Origin: Synechococcaceae cyanobacterium
GTDB lineage: Bacteria > Cyanobacteriota > Cyanobacteriia > PCC-6307 > Cyanobiaceae
Assembly: GCA_947378425.1 (NCBI GenBank)
Contig: CANCJV010000038.1
Location: 1 to 39,092 of the forward strand
Direction: 5' to 3'
Length of the DNA stretch: 39,092 nucleotides
Below the pieces are notes generated by a model. It saw only the letters and a program-made list of their open reading frames with translations, made no database searches and had not been told where the DNA came from. This document shows, one piece after another, positions 19,140-27,990 of the stretch; the first letter of the stretch is position 1; the number at the start of each line of letters is the position of its first letter. The position numbers and the translations under genes were made by a program.

Positions 19140-19801
19140 TGAGGACCCACTCCCTGCCGCCTTCGAACTGGCCCAGGCCCCAGGCCCTTCTGCTCGATGC
19201 CATGGGCACCCTGATCGGGTTGCGCCGCTCCATCGGCAGCACCTATGCCCAGCTGGCTGCAGACCATGGGCTGCAGGTGGAAGCCGAGGCCATCGACCGG
19301 GCCTTTCCGGGCGTGTACCGGGCAGCCCCGCCCCTGGCCTTCCCCGGCCTGCAGGGCGAGGAACTGGAGCGGGCCGAACGCCATTGGTGGGCGCAGCGCA
19401 TCGACGCGGTGCTGCTGGCGGCCGGTGCCGCTCCAGGAACACCCGATCTGCATCGCTGCCTCTTCGACCGGTTCGCTGACCCCGAGCTCTGGCGGGTCTT
19501 CGACGACGTGCCCCTCCAACTCCAGGCCTGGTGCCAGCAAGGATTGCGGCTGGCGGTGGTGAGCAACTTCGACCAGCGCCTCGATGGCCTGCTGGCCGGC
19601 CTGGGGCTGAGCCGCTGGCTCGAGCACGTGGTGATCTCCAGTCGGGCCGGGGCGGCCAAGCCCTCAGCGCAACCCTTCCGGCTGGCCCTGCAGGTCCTGG
19701 GCCTGTCGGCCGACCAGGCCTGGCATGTGGGCGACAGCCCCGAGGATGCGGCCGGCGCCGAGGCCGCAGGCCTCCGCTGTCTGATTGTGCAACGCTCTTG
19801 A
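19136..19801 (+). CDS. HAD-superfamily hydrolase-like protein (HDHD3/DREG-2 type)
   Basis: This 221-residue HAD fold has an alpha-helical cap. The motifs are LLLDAMGTL (motif I), VVSNFD (II), K in GAAKPSAQPF (III) and HVGDSPEDAAGA (IV). Motif I has D-A-M-G-T, lacking the second aspartate of D-x-D that acts as acid/base in HAD phosphatases. The same change is known in the DREG-2/HDHD3 group, whose substrates are unknown. ATG 19136 overlaps the ndh stop as ATGA, and its own stop overlaps the hflX TTG start. The three genes are therefore tightly coupled. Catalytic activity is uncertain. Confidence 0.85.
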   Translation: MMRTHSLPPSNWPRPQALLLDAMGTLIGLRRSIGSTYAQLAADHGLQVEAEAIDRAFPGVYRAAPPLAFPGLQGEELERAERHWWAQRIDAVLLAAGAAPGTPDLHRCLFDRFADPELWRVFDDVPLQLQAWCQQGLRLAVVSNFDQRLDGLLAGLGLSRWLEHVVISSRAGAAKPSAQPFRLALQVLGLSADQAWHVGDSPEDAAGAEAAGLRCLIVQRS

Positions 19802-21441
19802 GACAGGGTGTCCTCGCGGGCCGCACAGCCGGGTTGCGCCCCGCCGAGCGCCGGCGGCTGGAACGGCTCTGCCATCGCCGCCATCCCGCCGATGCCACGG
19901 CGGATCTGCTCACTCTGCAGCGGCTGGCGGCCGAATCCCATGGCCTGGAGCTGCCGCTCAGCCTGGTGGTGGATGGTCGCGGACTCTGCCGCCTGCTCTG
20001 GGTGGGAGACCTGGAACAGTCGGGACGGCTGATCGAGAAACTGCCCGGATCCGATCGCCGCCAGGGAAACGACCTGCGGCTGATCACCTGCCGGCGGGGC
20101 AGTCGCTCGTCCCCCCTGTCGCCTGGGCCCCAGGAGGCGGTGGTGGCCCTCGACCTGGCCCCCTGCCTGTGGCTGCGCTACGCCGATCAGCCCGGCGCCG
20201 GCGGCCAGTGGCCGGCCCTGCTGCTGACCCCGGGCGATGGCGACAGTCCCTGGCACCCGCAGGCGGAGGGTGACCTGGCCGACCTCTGCCTCGAAGATCC
20301 TGTCAGCCTGGTGCCCGAGGCGACCGCCACCCAGACCGGCAGCAGGGCCATCGAGGGGCCGGAGCGGGTGCTGCTGCTCTGCCTGGTGGGCGGCGACCTG
20401 CAGCTGGCCGGCCGCGAGGTCGCCGAACTCGAAGGCCTGGTGCGCAGTGCCGGTGGCGTGCCGGTGGGCATCGTCGAGCAGAAGCGCCGCAGCGGCGAGA
20501 GCCACCTGACCATCTGGGGAGAGGGCAAGCTGCAGGAGGCGGCCCTGGAAGCCCGCCGCCTGCAGGCCGATCTGGTGGTCACCGATCGCGAGCTGACCCC
20601 GGTCCAGGCCCGCAACCTCGAACGACTCCTGGATCTGCCGGTGAGCGATCGCAGCGAGCTGATCCTCGACATCTTTGCCCAGCGGGCCGCCAGTGGGGCC
20701 GGCCGCCTCCAGGTGGAGCTGGCCCAGCTGCGTTACCGCCTGCCGCGGCTCACCGGCCGCGGCCTAAGCCTGTCGCGGCAGGGGGGAGGGATCGGCACCC
20801 GCGGGCCGGGAGAAACCCAGCTGGAGAAGGATCGACGGGCGATCAGCCGGCGGGTCGAACGGCTGCAGCGGGAGGTGCAGAAACTCGGCGACCATCGGGC
20901 GAGGCTGCGCCAGACCCGCACGGGTCTGCGCCGGCTGGCCCTGGTGGGCTACACCAACGCCGGCAAAAGCTCCCTGCTCAATGCCCTCACCCGGGTGTCA
21001 GCTGCCGATGCGGTGCTGGCGGAGAACAAGCTGTTCGCCACCCTCGACCCCACGACCAGGCGCCTCACCCTGATCGACGCCGATGGCAGCGCCGATCAGC
21101 CCCTGTTGATCACCGACACCGTGGGCTTCATCCGGGCCCTGCCGGCCCAGCTGATGGAGGCCTTCCGCTCGACGATCGAGGAGGCCCTGGACGCCGATGG
21201 GCTGCTGCTGGTGGTCGACCTGGCCGACCCCGCCTGGCCGGAGCAGCTGCGCACGGTGCGCTCGATCCTCGAAAGCCTCGGTTCGCTGGCGCCGCAACTG
21301 GTGATCGGCAATCAGATCGACCGCTGCCCGGCCAGCGAACTGGAACGGGCCAGGGCCCTGGAGCCCGAGATGATGTTCATCTCGGCGACGGCCGATCTGG
21401 GGCTGCAGAACCTGAGGGATCGGCTGCGCCACTGGCCCTGA
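19798..21441 (+). CDS. hflX: GTPase HflX
   Basis: This 547-residue ribosome-associated GTPase splits or rescues stalled ribosomes, especially after heat stress, in E. coli. The N-terminal part is about 120 residues longer than in E. coli HflX. Next come the HflX domain (GGVPVGIVEQKRR, TDRELTPVQARNLE), the glycine-rich RGPGETQLEKDRR and the coiled helix. The GTPase domain has G1 GYTNAGKSS (384-392), G3 DTVGF and G5 SAT. G4 is N505-Q-I-D508 instead of N-K-x-D. TTG 19798 overlaps the previous stop as TTGA and gives the expected RQGVLAGRTAGLRPAERRRLERL beginning, here split across the start region. Confidence 0.92.
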   Translation: MRQGVLAGRTAGLRPAERRRLERLCHRRHPADATADLLTLQRLAAESHGLELPLSLVVDGRGLCRLLWVGDLEQSGRLIEKLPGSDRRQGNDLRLITCRRGSRSSPLSPGPQEAVVALDLAPCLWLRYADQPGAGGQWPALLLTPGDGDSPWHPQAEGDLADLCLEDPVSLVPEATATQTGSRAIEGPERVLLLCLVGGDLQLAGREVAELEGLVRSAGGVPVGIVEQKRRSGESHLTIWGEGKLQEAALEARRLQADLVVTDRELTPVQARNLERLLDLPVSDRSELILDIFAQRAASGAGRLQVELAQLRYRLPRLTGRGLSLSRQGGGIGTRGPGETQLEKDRRAISRRVERLQREVQKLGDHRARLRQTRTGLRRLALVGYTNAGKSSLLNALTRVSAADAVLAENKLFATLDPTTRRLTLIDADGSADQPLLITDTVGFIRALPAQLMEAFRSTIEEALDADGLLLVVDLADPAWPEQLRTVRSILESLGSLAPQLVIGNQIDRCPASELERARALEPEMMFISATADLGLQNLRDRLRHWP

Positions 21442-21763
21442 TGGCAGGGCACAAGGGCCTCGTACCTGCCGGGACCGGGTTGCCAGGGCCGTGGCTTGCA
21501 ACACAGCGGGCGTCGCCCCACGCCAACGCCCACAGTGGTCTCAGCCAAGTCAACGAGCCCTCCGCGCTCAGGCCTGGGGCACCCATCCTCAACGACGCGG
21601 TGCCCCCGCCGGCGCTGAAAGCCGCGCCGCTGGCCCCCAGGTACTGGGCGCGGGGTCTGAGAGGTTCACCCCTGGCCCTGCGAGCAAAACCGGGCCAATC
21701 GGGCTCCGCCTCCCGCCCCGGAGTGACTGTGCCAACATTCGAAGCTGATTTCTCCCCTGATCC
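21442..21763 (+). other. 322-base gap between hflX and the 1-Cys peroxiredoxin
   Basis: No gene is supported. An open frame from 21441 crosses it, but it continues out of frame through the peroxiredoxin and has no recognisable motif. The gap is GC-rich in its first half. The last about 60 bases before ATG 21764 (CCAACATTCGAAGCTGATTT and onward) are more AT-rich and likely contain the peroxiredoxin promoter, but no clear -35/-10 pair stands out. Confidence 0.5.
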
Positions 21764-22399
21764 ATGGCGCTGCAGCTCGGCGATACCGTCCCCGATTTCA
21801 CCCAGGACTCCCAGCTCGGTCCGATCAACCTCTACGACTTCGCCGAAGGCAGCTGGGTCGTGCTGTTCTCACACCCTGCCGACTACACCCCGGTCTGCAC
21901 CACCGAACTCGGCGAGGTGGCCCGCCTGCGCCCTGAATGGGAGAAGCGCAATGTCAAAACCATGGCCCTGAGTGTCGACACGGCCGAAAGCCACAAGGGC
22001 TGGATCGGCGACATCAACGAAACCCAGCACACCACCGTCGACTATCCGATCCTGGCGGACGCCGACAAGACGGTCAGTGACCTCTACGGCATGATCCACC
22101 CCAATTCCCTCAACAACCTGACGGTGCGCTCGGTGTTCATCATCGACCCCGCCAAGAAACTGCGCCTGCAGATCACCTATCCCGCCAGCACGGGCCGCAA
22201 CTTCGATGAGATCCTGCGGGTGATCGACTCCCTGCAGCTCACCGATCACCATCAGGTGGCCACACCGGTCAACTGGAAGCACGGCGACGACTGCGTCGTG
22301 GTGCCCTCGATTCCCACCGAGGAAGCCCGCAGCAAGTTTCCCAAAGGCGTCACCGAGATCCGCCCCTATCTGCGGATGACCCCCCAGCCCAACCTTTGA
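21764..22399 (+). CDS. 1-Cys peroxiredoxin (Prx6 family)
   Basis: This 211-residue peroxidase has the active site A-D-Y-T-P-V-C45-T-T-E typical of Prx6. There is no second conserved resolving cysteine at the 2-Cys position; the only other Cys is in GDDCVVVPS near residue 171. The C-terminal extension after RVIDSLQLTD, with PVNWKHGDDCVVVPS and FPKGVTEIRPYLRMT, is the Prx6 dimer arm. It detoxifies H2O2 and alkyl or lipid hydroperoxides; the electron donor is unclear. It has its own upstream gap and is followed nine bases later by a strong GC hairpin. Confidence 0.93.
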   Translation: MALQLGDTVPDFTQDSQLGPINLYDFAEGSWVVLFSHPADYTPVCTTELGEVARLRPEWEKRNVKTMALSVDTAESHKGWIGDINETQHTTVDYPILADADKTVSDLYGMIHPNSLNNLTVRSVFIIDPAKKLRLQITYPASTGRNFDEILRVIDSLQLTDHHQVATPVNWKHGDDCVVVPSIPTEEARSKFPKGVTEIRPYLRMTPQPNL

Positions 22400-22407
22400 G
22401 CGTCCCC

Positions 22408-22441
22408 GTCGGGCCCCGGGGCCGCAGGCCAGGGGCCCGAC
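22408..22441 (+). terminator. 10-bp GC hairpin after the peroxiredoxin gene
   Basis: Perfect inverted arms GTCGGGCCCC (22408-22417) and GGGGCCCGAC (22432-22441) enclose a 14-base loop. It lies eight bases after the peroxiredoxin stop and 13 bases before ktrA. A C-run rather than a T-run follows, so it is either a U-less terminator, an mRNA 3'-end stabiliser or an attenuator before ktrA. Confidence 0.5.
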
Positions 22442-22454
22442 CCCCATCAGGTCC

Positions 22455-23174
22455 ATGGCGGATTCGACAATGACCCAGTGGTGGACATGGCAGGGAGGAG
22501 CTGATCGGATCGCCAACAGCTACTGCGTGATTGGCGTGGGCCGGTTCGGCAGCGCCGTCATCAAGGAGTTGTCGGCCAGCGGTGCCGAGGTGCTGGCGAT
22601 CGACATGAGCCAGCGCGCCATCGACGAGCTGCGGCAGCAGGATCCCTCGATCGAAGCGCGGGTGGTCGACTGCACCGATGAGGAGGCCCTGCGCGCCGCC
22701 GGCGCCCTGGATGTGGGCACGGTGGTGGTGGCGATCAGTGAACCGATCGAAGCCAGCATCACCGCCACCCTGATCGTCCGCGATGGCGAAGGCAGCCAGG
22801 TGCGCCAGGTGATCTCCCGGGCCACCAGTGATCTGCACGAGAAGATGCTCAGGCGGGTCGGAGCCGATCGGGTGGTGTTCCCCTCCAAGATGCAGGGCAG
22901 CCGCCTCGGCCTCGAGCTGGTGCGCCCCAACCTTCTGGAGCGCCTGCGCCTCGACGACCACAACAGCATCGAGGAGATCAGGGTTCCGGCCAGCTTCTCT
23001 GGCCTCTCGCTGCGGGACCTCAATCTGCGCAAGACATTCCGTGTCAGCGTTCTGGCGGCCGGACCGGTGAACCGGCTGACCGTGAATCCACCCGCCTCCC
23101 AGGTGCTGCAGGAAGACGAACTGCTGGTGGTGATGGGCAGCTGCGAGGCGCTCGAAGCCCTGCCGTCCCGCTGA
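22455..23174 (+). CDS. ktrA: K+ channel/transporter regulatory subunit (KtrA/TrkA type)
   Basis: This 239-residue cytosolic RCK protein gates a KtrB/TrkH-type potassium transporter in response to nucleotides. The N-terminal Rossmann RCK_N domain starts with CVIGVGRFGSAVIKEL and has the acidic ribose-binding Asp in VLAIDMS. The RCK_C (TrkA_C) domain occupies about residues 160-239 (IEEIRVPASFSGLSLRDL, ending ELLVVMGS). ATG 22455 is used; ATG 22470 is an alternative. No ktrB or trkH gene lies next to it, so its membrane partner must be encoded elsewhere. It ends four bases before anmK, so those two are likely co-transcribed. Confidence 0.9.
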   Translation: MADSTMTQWWTWQGGADRIANSYCVIGVGRFGSAVIKELSASGAEVLAIDMSQRAIDELRQQDPSIEARVVDCTDEEALRAAGALDVGTVVVAISEPIEASITATLIVRDGEGSQVRQVISRATSDLHEKMLRRVGADRVVFPSKMQGSRLGLELVRPNLLERLRLDDHNSIEEIRVPASFSGLSLRDLNLRKTFRVSVLAAGPVNRLTVNPPASQVLQEDELLVVMGSCEALEALPSR

Positions 23175-23178
23175 GGCG

Positions 23179-24318
23179 ATGAAGGTTCTCGGCCTGATGA
23201 GCGGCACCAGCGCCGATGGGGTCGATGCGGTCCTGGCGGACTTCCGCGGCCGGCCGCAGCGCCCGCGCTGGCGCATTCTGGCCAGCGCCGCCATCCCCTA
23301 CCCCGGGGCTCTGCGGCAACAGCTGGTGGCCGCCGGCCAGGGCACGGCACTGCCCGCCCGGGACTGGCTCGAACTGGCCGAAGCGGTCACCGAGGCCCAG
23401 GCGGCGGCGGCCCAGGCCTGTGATCCCGGCGGGCTGGCCGAACTGGTGGGCTGCCATGGCCAGACGCTCTGGCACCGCCCCCCCGAGCCGGGGCGGATCG
23501 GAGCCAGCTGGCAGCTGCTGCAGGGGCCAAGGCTGGCCCAGCGACTGCAGTGCCCCGTGGTCTTCGACTTCCGCAGCGCTGACCTGGCCCTCGGCGGCCA
23601 GGGAGCCCCCCTGGTGCCTGCCACGGACGCGGCCCTGCTGGGGGGCATCGGCGGCTGGCGGGCCCTGCTCAACCTGGGCGGCATCGCCAATCTCACCTTG
23701 CTGCCGCCCGCTTCGGGGCCGGATCGCCGCAGCGCCGTGCTCGGCTGGGACTGTGGTCCCGCCAACACCTTGCTGGACCTGGCGGCCCAGCGCTTCAGCG
23801 AGGGGCGGCTGAACTTCGATGCGGAGGGGGCCTGGGCGGCCCAGGGGCAAGCCCAGGAGCCGCTGATCGAGCGCTGGCTGCAGGAGCCCTATTTCCGCCA
23901 ACGTCCCCCGAAATCCACCGGCCGCGAGCTGTTCGGCCGCCACGATCTCGAGCGCCGCCTGGCCGAGATCGAGGCCCTGGAGCCGCACCACAGCGCCGCT
24001 GACGCCCTCGCCACCCTGACCGCCTTCAGCGCCGCGGTGGTGGCGCAGGATCTGGCCCAGGGGCCGGGCCCCCTGGAACTGCTGGTGGCCGGCGGTGGGG
24101 CGCGCAACCACACCCTGATGGACCAGCTGGTGCGTCGCTGTCGCGGCATGGCCGTGCATCCGCTGGCGGAGCTGGGCATCGCCGAGGATCAGCGCGAAGC
24201 CCTCGCCTTCGCCCTGCTGGCCTGGTGGCACCACCACCGCCATCCCGCCTCACTCCCCTCAGTCACCGGGGCGCCCAAGGCCAGCCGGCTGGGGTTGCGG
24301 GCAGCCGTTCCCGGCTGA
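23179..24318 (+). CDS. anmK: Anhydro-N-acetylmuramic acid kinase
   Basis: This 379-residue ASKHA kinase converts 1,6-anhydro-MurNAc released from peptidoglycan to MurNAc-6-phosphate, with ring opening, in cell-wall recycling. Signature segments are GLMSGTSADGVDAVL at the N terminus, GCHGQTLWHRPP, LLNLGGIANLT, GWDCGPANTLLD and VAGGGARNHTLM. Length matches the family. It follows ktrA by four bases. No MurQ etherase or amidase is nearby, so the rest of the pathway is not in this window. Confidence 0.95.
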   Translation: MKVLGLMSGTSADGVDAVLADFRGRPQRPRWRILASAAIPYPGALRQQLVAAGQGTALPARDWLELAEAVTEAQAAAAQACDPGGLAELVGCHGQTLWHRPPEPGRIGASWQLLQGPRLAQRLQCPVVFDFRSADLALGGQGAPLVPATDAALLGGIGGWRALLNLGGIANLTLLPPASGPDRRSAVLGWDCGPANTLLDLAAQRFSEGRLNFDAEGAWAAQGQAQEPLIERWLQEPYFRQRPPKSTGRELFGRHDLERRLAEIEALEPHHSAADALATLTAFSAAVVAQDLAQGPGPLELLVAGGGARNHTLMDQLVRRCRGMAVHPLAELGIAEDQREALAFALLAWWHHHRHPASLPSVTGAPKASRLGLRAAVPG

Positions 24319-24356
24319 GCCGAAACCACCGCAGCGGGCCGCTCCCTTCAACCGCT

Positions 24357-24668
24357 TCAGCTTTTCGGCCGCCACAGTCGTAGGCGCCTTGGTGCTCCCC
24401 GCGGCCGCCGGGGCGAATCGCGTTGCTGCTGCTGCTCGAGAACCTGGCGAAAGCGATCGGTGCCACCGGGACGTGATTCCCCTTCCTCGGCCTGTTGGCG
24501 CTCCAGCCGCTCCACCCCCTGCTGGATCAGCACCTTGGCCATGTTGCTGACGGTGCGGGATTCCGTTTCGGCCAGGGCCGACAGGCGGTCGCAGAGGTCT
24601 TCCGGCAGCACCACCTGGATGCGGGGGGACTTGGGACGCCCGCTCGATGAAGTCTGACGGGTGGCCAC
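24357..24668 (-). CDS. Ribbon-helix-helix (CopG-like) DNA-binding protein
   Basis: This is a 103-residue protein. Residues 14-50 follow the RHH pattern: a basic beta strand (SPRIQVVLP), helix A (EDLCDRLSALAETES), a turn and helix B (TVSNMAKVLIQQGVERLERQ). The C-terminal half is Gln/Arg-rich and probably disordered, ending in strongly basic residues. GTG 24668 gives a normal N terminus; a much longer in-frame extension to 24950 lies inside the opposite gene and is unlikely. The divergent, AT-richer gap to 24829 contains a TGTACA palindrome and could hold an autoregulatory operator, which is inference. Confidence 0.75.
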   Translation of the reverse strand: MATRQTSSSGRPKSPRIQVVLPEDLCDRLSALAETESRTVSNMAKVLIQQGVERLERQQAEEGESRPGGTDRFRQVLEQQQQRDSPRRPRGAPRRLRLWRPKS

Positions 24669-24828
24669 AGCCCCTGGGATCCACTCGGCTACGACAAAGT
24701 GTACAGAGTTAGTCAAGGGTAGTATCCAGAAGTATGCTTGTGGAACATCGGGGCCGGACCTTTCTCCATCCCCCCTCTCTCTCCAGCCACTCCATCCCCC
24801 ATTCCGGCTGCCAGGCCGGTCCGAACCC

Positions 24829-25134
24829 ATGGCCCGTTCCCCCCAGATCCAGGCCCAGACTGCAACCCGTGGTCCCAGCGACAAGTCCCGTGTCAGCCGT
24901 CGCCGCACCGCTGAACCCAGCGACGTGCTCGTCTCGGCCGTGATCAGCACCTACCTGCTGACCCACCTGCACCACGTGCTGCAGCGGGCCGAGTACGGGG
25001 CCCAGCAGGAGGGCAGCCAGGCCCTTGCCGCCAACTACGCCCAACTGCGCAAAGTGCTCTGCCTGGATGCCCGCACCATGGAGGATGCCTCCGCCAGCGG
25101 CAGCGATGAAAGTGCCCGTCCCACCGCCGCCTGA
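24829..25134 (+). CDS. Hypothetical protein, helical
   Basis: This is a 101-residue protein. A basic, disordered first 40 residues (Gln, Arg, Ser) lead into a predicted helical region (SDVLVSAVISTYLLTHLHHVL, here residues about 38-58) and a second helix (GSQALAANYAQLRKVLCLD). The tail is Ala/Ser-rich. ATG 24829 is favoured; an in-frame extension upstream to 24661 crosses the AT-rich promoter-like gap. It is divergently transcribed from the RHH gene. I do not recognise the family. Confidence 0.65.
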   Translation: MARSPQIQAQTATRGPSDKSRVSRRRTAEPSDVLVSAVISTYLLTHLHHVLQRAEYGAQQEGSQALAANYAQLRKVLCLDARTMEDASASGSDESARPTAA

Positions 25135-25176
25135 GGTCAGGAGCGTCCCCTGCCCCTGGCCGGCGGGGGAATCCGT

Positions 25177-25596
25177 TCATATGGTCAGGTGAACCGGTTC
25201 GCAGCCATGAGCAGCTCCAACGCCACCTCCAACGCAGCCGAGCTCTACAGGCGCATCAGTGCCGATGGCGATCTCACCCAGGCTTTGTTCCGGCAAGCGC
25301 TCCAGGATCCCAGTGGCGCTCTGGGCCGGATCGTCGAGATCGGCGCCGCCGAGGGCTTGCGGGTGAGCGCCGAGGAGGTGCGGGCCCACCTGGACAGCCT
25401 TGACGACAGCGCCACCCGCCAGTGGCTGATCAAGGCTCGCGGCGGGCTCTGAGCGCGGCGACAGCAGCGAGTGGCGTCGGTCCTGGCGAGCGCCGGGGGC
25501 CCCGCCCTGGGCCCAGCTGAAGAACAGCCAGTAACTGACGATCGCCAGACCCGCCGCCACCACGAGGGCGGCCACCTGTTCGAGGCGCTTGATCAT
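25177..25596 (-). CDS. Tentative small membrane protein overlapping the Nif11-like gene
   Basis: From ATG 25596 the first about 50 codons have strongly GC-ending usage. They encode a convincing transmembrane helix (VAALVVAAGLAIVSYWLFFSW) after MIKRLEQ. An Arg/Ser-rich stretch follows. The frame stays open to 25177, antisense to the whole Nif11-like gene, and that later part looks like a shadow. Either a short membrane protein ends early through an undetected frameshift, or the tail is genuine. An AGGA directly abuts the ATG, which is poorly spaced. It is divergent from the ABC-F gene. Confidence 0.35.
   Translation of the reverse strand: MIKRLEQVAALVVAAGLAIVSYWLFFSWAQGGAPGARQDRRHSLLSPRSEPAASLDQPLAGGAVVKAVQVGPHLLGAHPQALGGADLDDPAQSATGILERLPEQSLGEIAIGTDAPVELGCVGGGVGAAHGCEPVHLTI
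25207..25452 (+). CDS. Nif11-like small protein
   Basis: This is an 81-residue protein. The pattern AELYRRISADGDLTQALFRQ, then GRIVEIGAAEGLRVSAEEVRAHL, matches the layout of the Nif11 domain (PF07862 type). That domain is found both in free-standing proteins and as the leader of lanthipeptide/NHLP precursors in picocyanobacteria. The chain ends A-R-G-G-L, so it has a double glycine but essentially no core peptide after it. No modification enzyme (LanM) or transporter is nearby. A free-standing helper or degenerate precursor is more likely than a functional peptide precursor. ATG 25207 is used; GTG 25189 is also open. Confidence 0.65.
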   Translation: MSSSNATSNAAELYRRISADGDLTQALFRQALQDPSGALGRIVEIGAAEGLRVSAEEVRAHLDSLDDSATRQWLIKARGGL

Positions 25597-25693
25597 TCCT
25601 GAACCATCCCGATGGCTTCCTGCAACGGCCAGCTGCAGTCTGCCGGACTCGGCCGACAGAGGATGATGCAACCATCCCGGCTCCCCCTCTCCC

Positions 25694-27442
<1,749 letters not shown>

Positions 27443-27660
27443 CGCGACGGCTCGGCCCTGGGAGCCTGCGCCTGATTCGACATGCCCGCACCGTGGGACA
27501 CAACTTTGCGCGACAGACGACACCAGGGGAGCCAAGGCCGCCGCGCACCTTGATTCGCTGACCTGGCTCTTAAGCCTGTCGCTTTCGATACGTGGCCCTT
27601 CGAAACACTTCGTAGCTTTGGGGCGGTTGATCGACCTTGTTCCATCGCGTTGTCTCCGTC

Positions 27661-27930
27661 ATGTCCGAACCTCTCGCCCTCAGCCTTGGCCAGAAATTCG
27701 AACTTGAGCGCATGACCCGGGCGATCGATGCCACGGGTGATGCCCAGGCCCTGCGCGGCCTGGCCAAGCAACTGCTCCAAGCCTGGCAAAGCCAGAAGGC
27801 CGCCACCCAATGGATCATGCGCCAACAACTCGGGGGACCGCCCCGCTTCGGCGGTGAACTGACTATGGATCCCGCCGCCCTCGATGCCCTGAGGCCCCAG
27901 CAGGGCTTCCAGTGCCACGACGTGCTCTGA
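27661..27930 (+). CDS. Small conserved-looking protein with NblA-like layout
   Basis: This is an 89-residue protein. The first 55 residues (LALSLGQKFELERMTRAID, then ALRGLAKQLLQAW, then QKAATQWIMRQQLG) follow the spacing of NblA: an LSL-Q-F start, a long helix, a turn and a second helix. NblA proteins are about 60 residues and trigger phycobilisome breakdown. The key identity is too weak to claim NblA. The C-terminal 30 residues (PRFGGELTMDPAALDALRP) are extra. ATG 27661 is preferred over TTG 27637. It has a free-standing position with a 218-base upstream gap. Confidence 0.65.
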   Translation: MSEPLALSLGQKFELERMTRAIDATGDAQALRGLAKQLLQAWQSQKAATQWIMRQQLGGPPRFGGELTMDPAALDALRPQQGFQCHDVL

Positions 27931-27990
27931 GCCCCAGCAGTCGGGGACCCTGCAGCGGGATCCCCCTTGTTGAGCCAGGCCCCTTCAGCT

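Noticed and set aside
21441..21971. Open frame across the hflX-peroxiredoxin gap
   Set aside because: It runs into the peroxiredoxin in the wrong frame and has no motif.
24700..24745. Possible LexA-type box near the RHH gene
   Set aside because: The AGTAT repeats are direct rather than inverted and do not fit the cyanobacterial LexA consensus.
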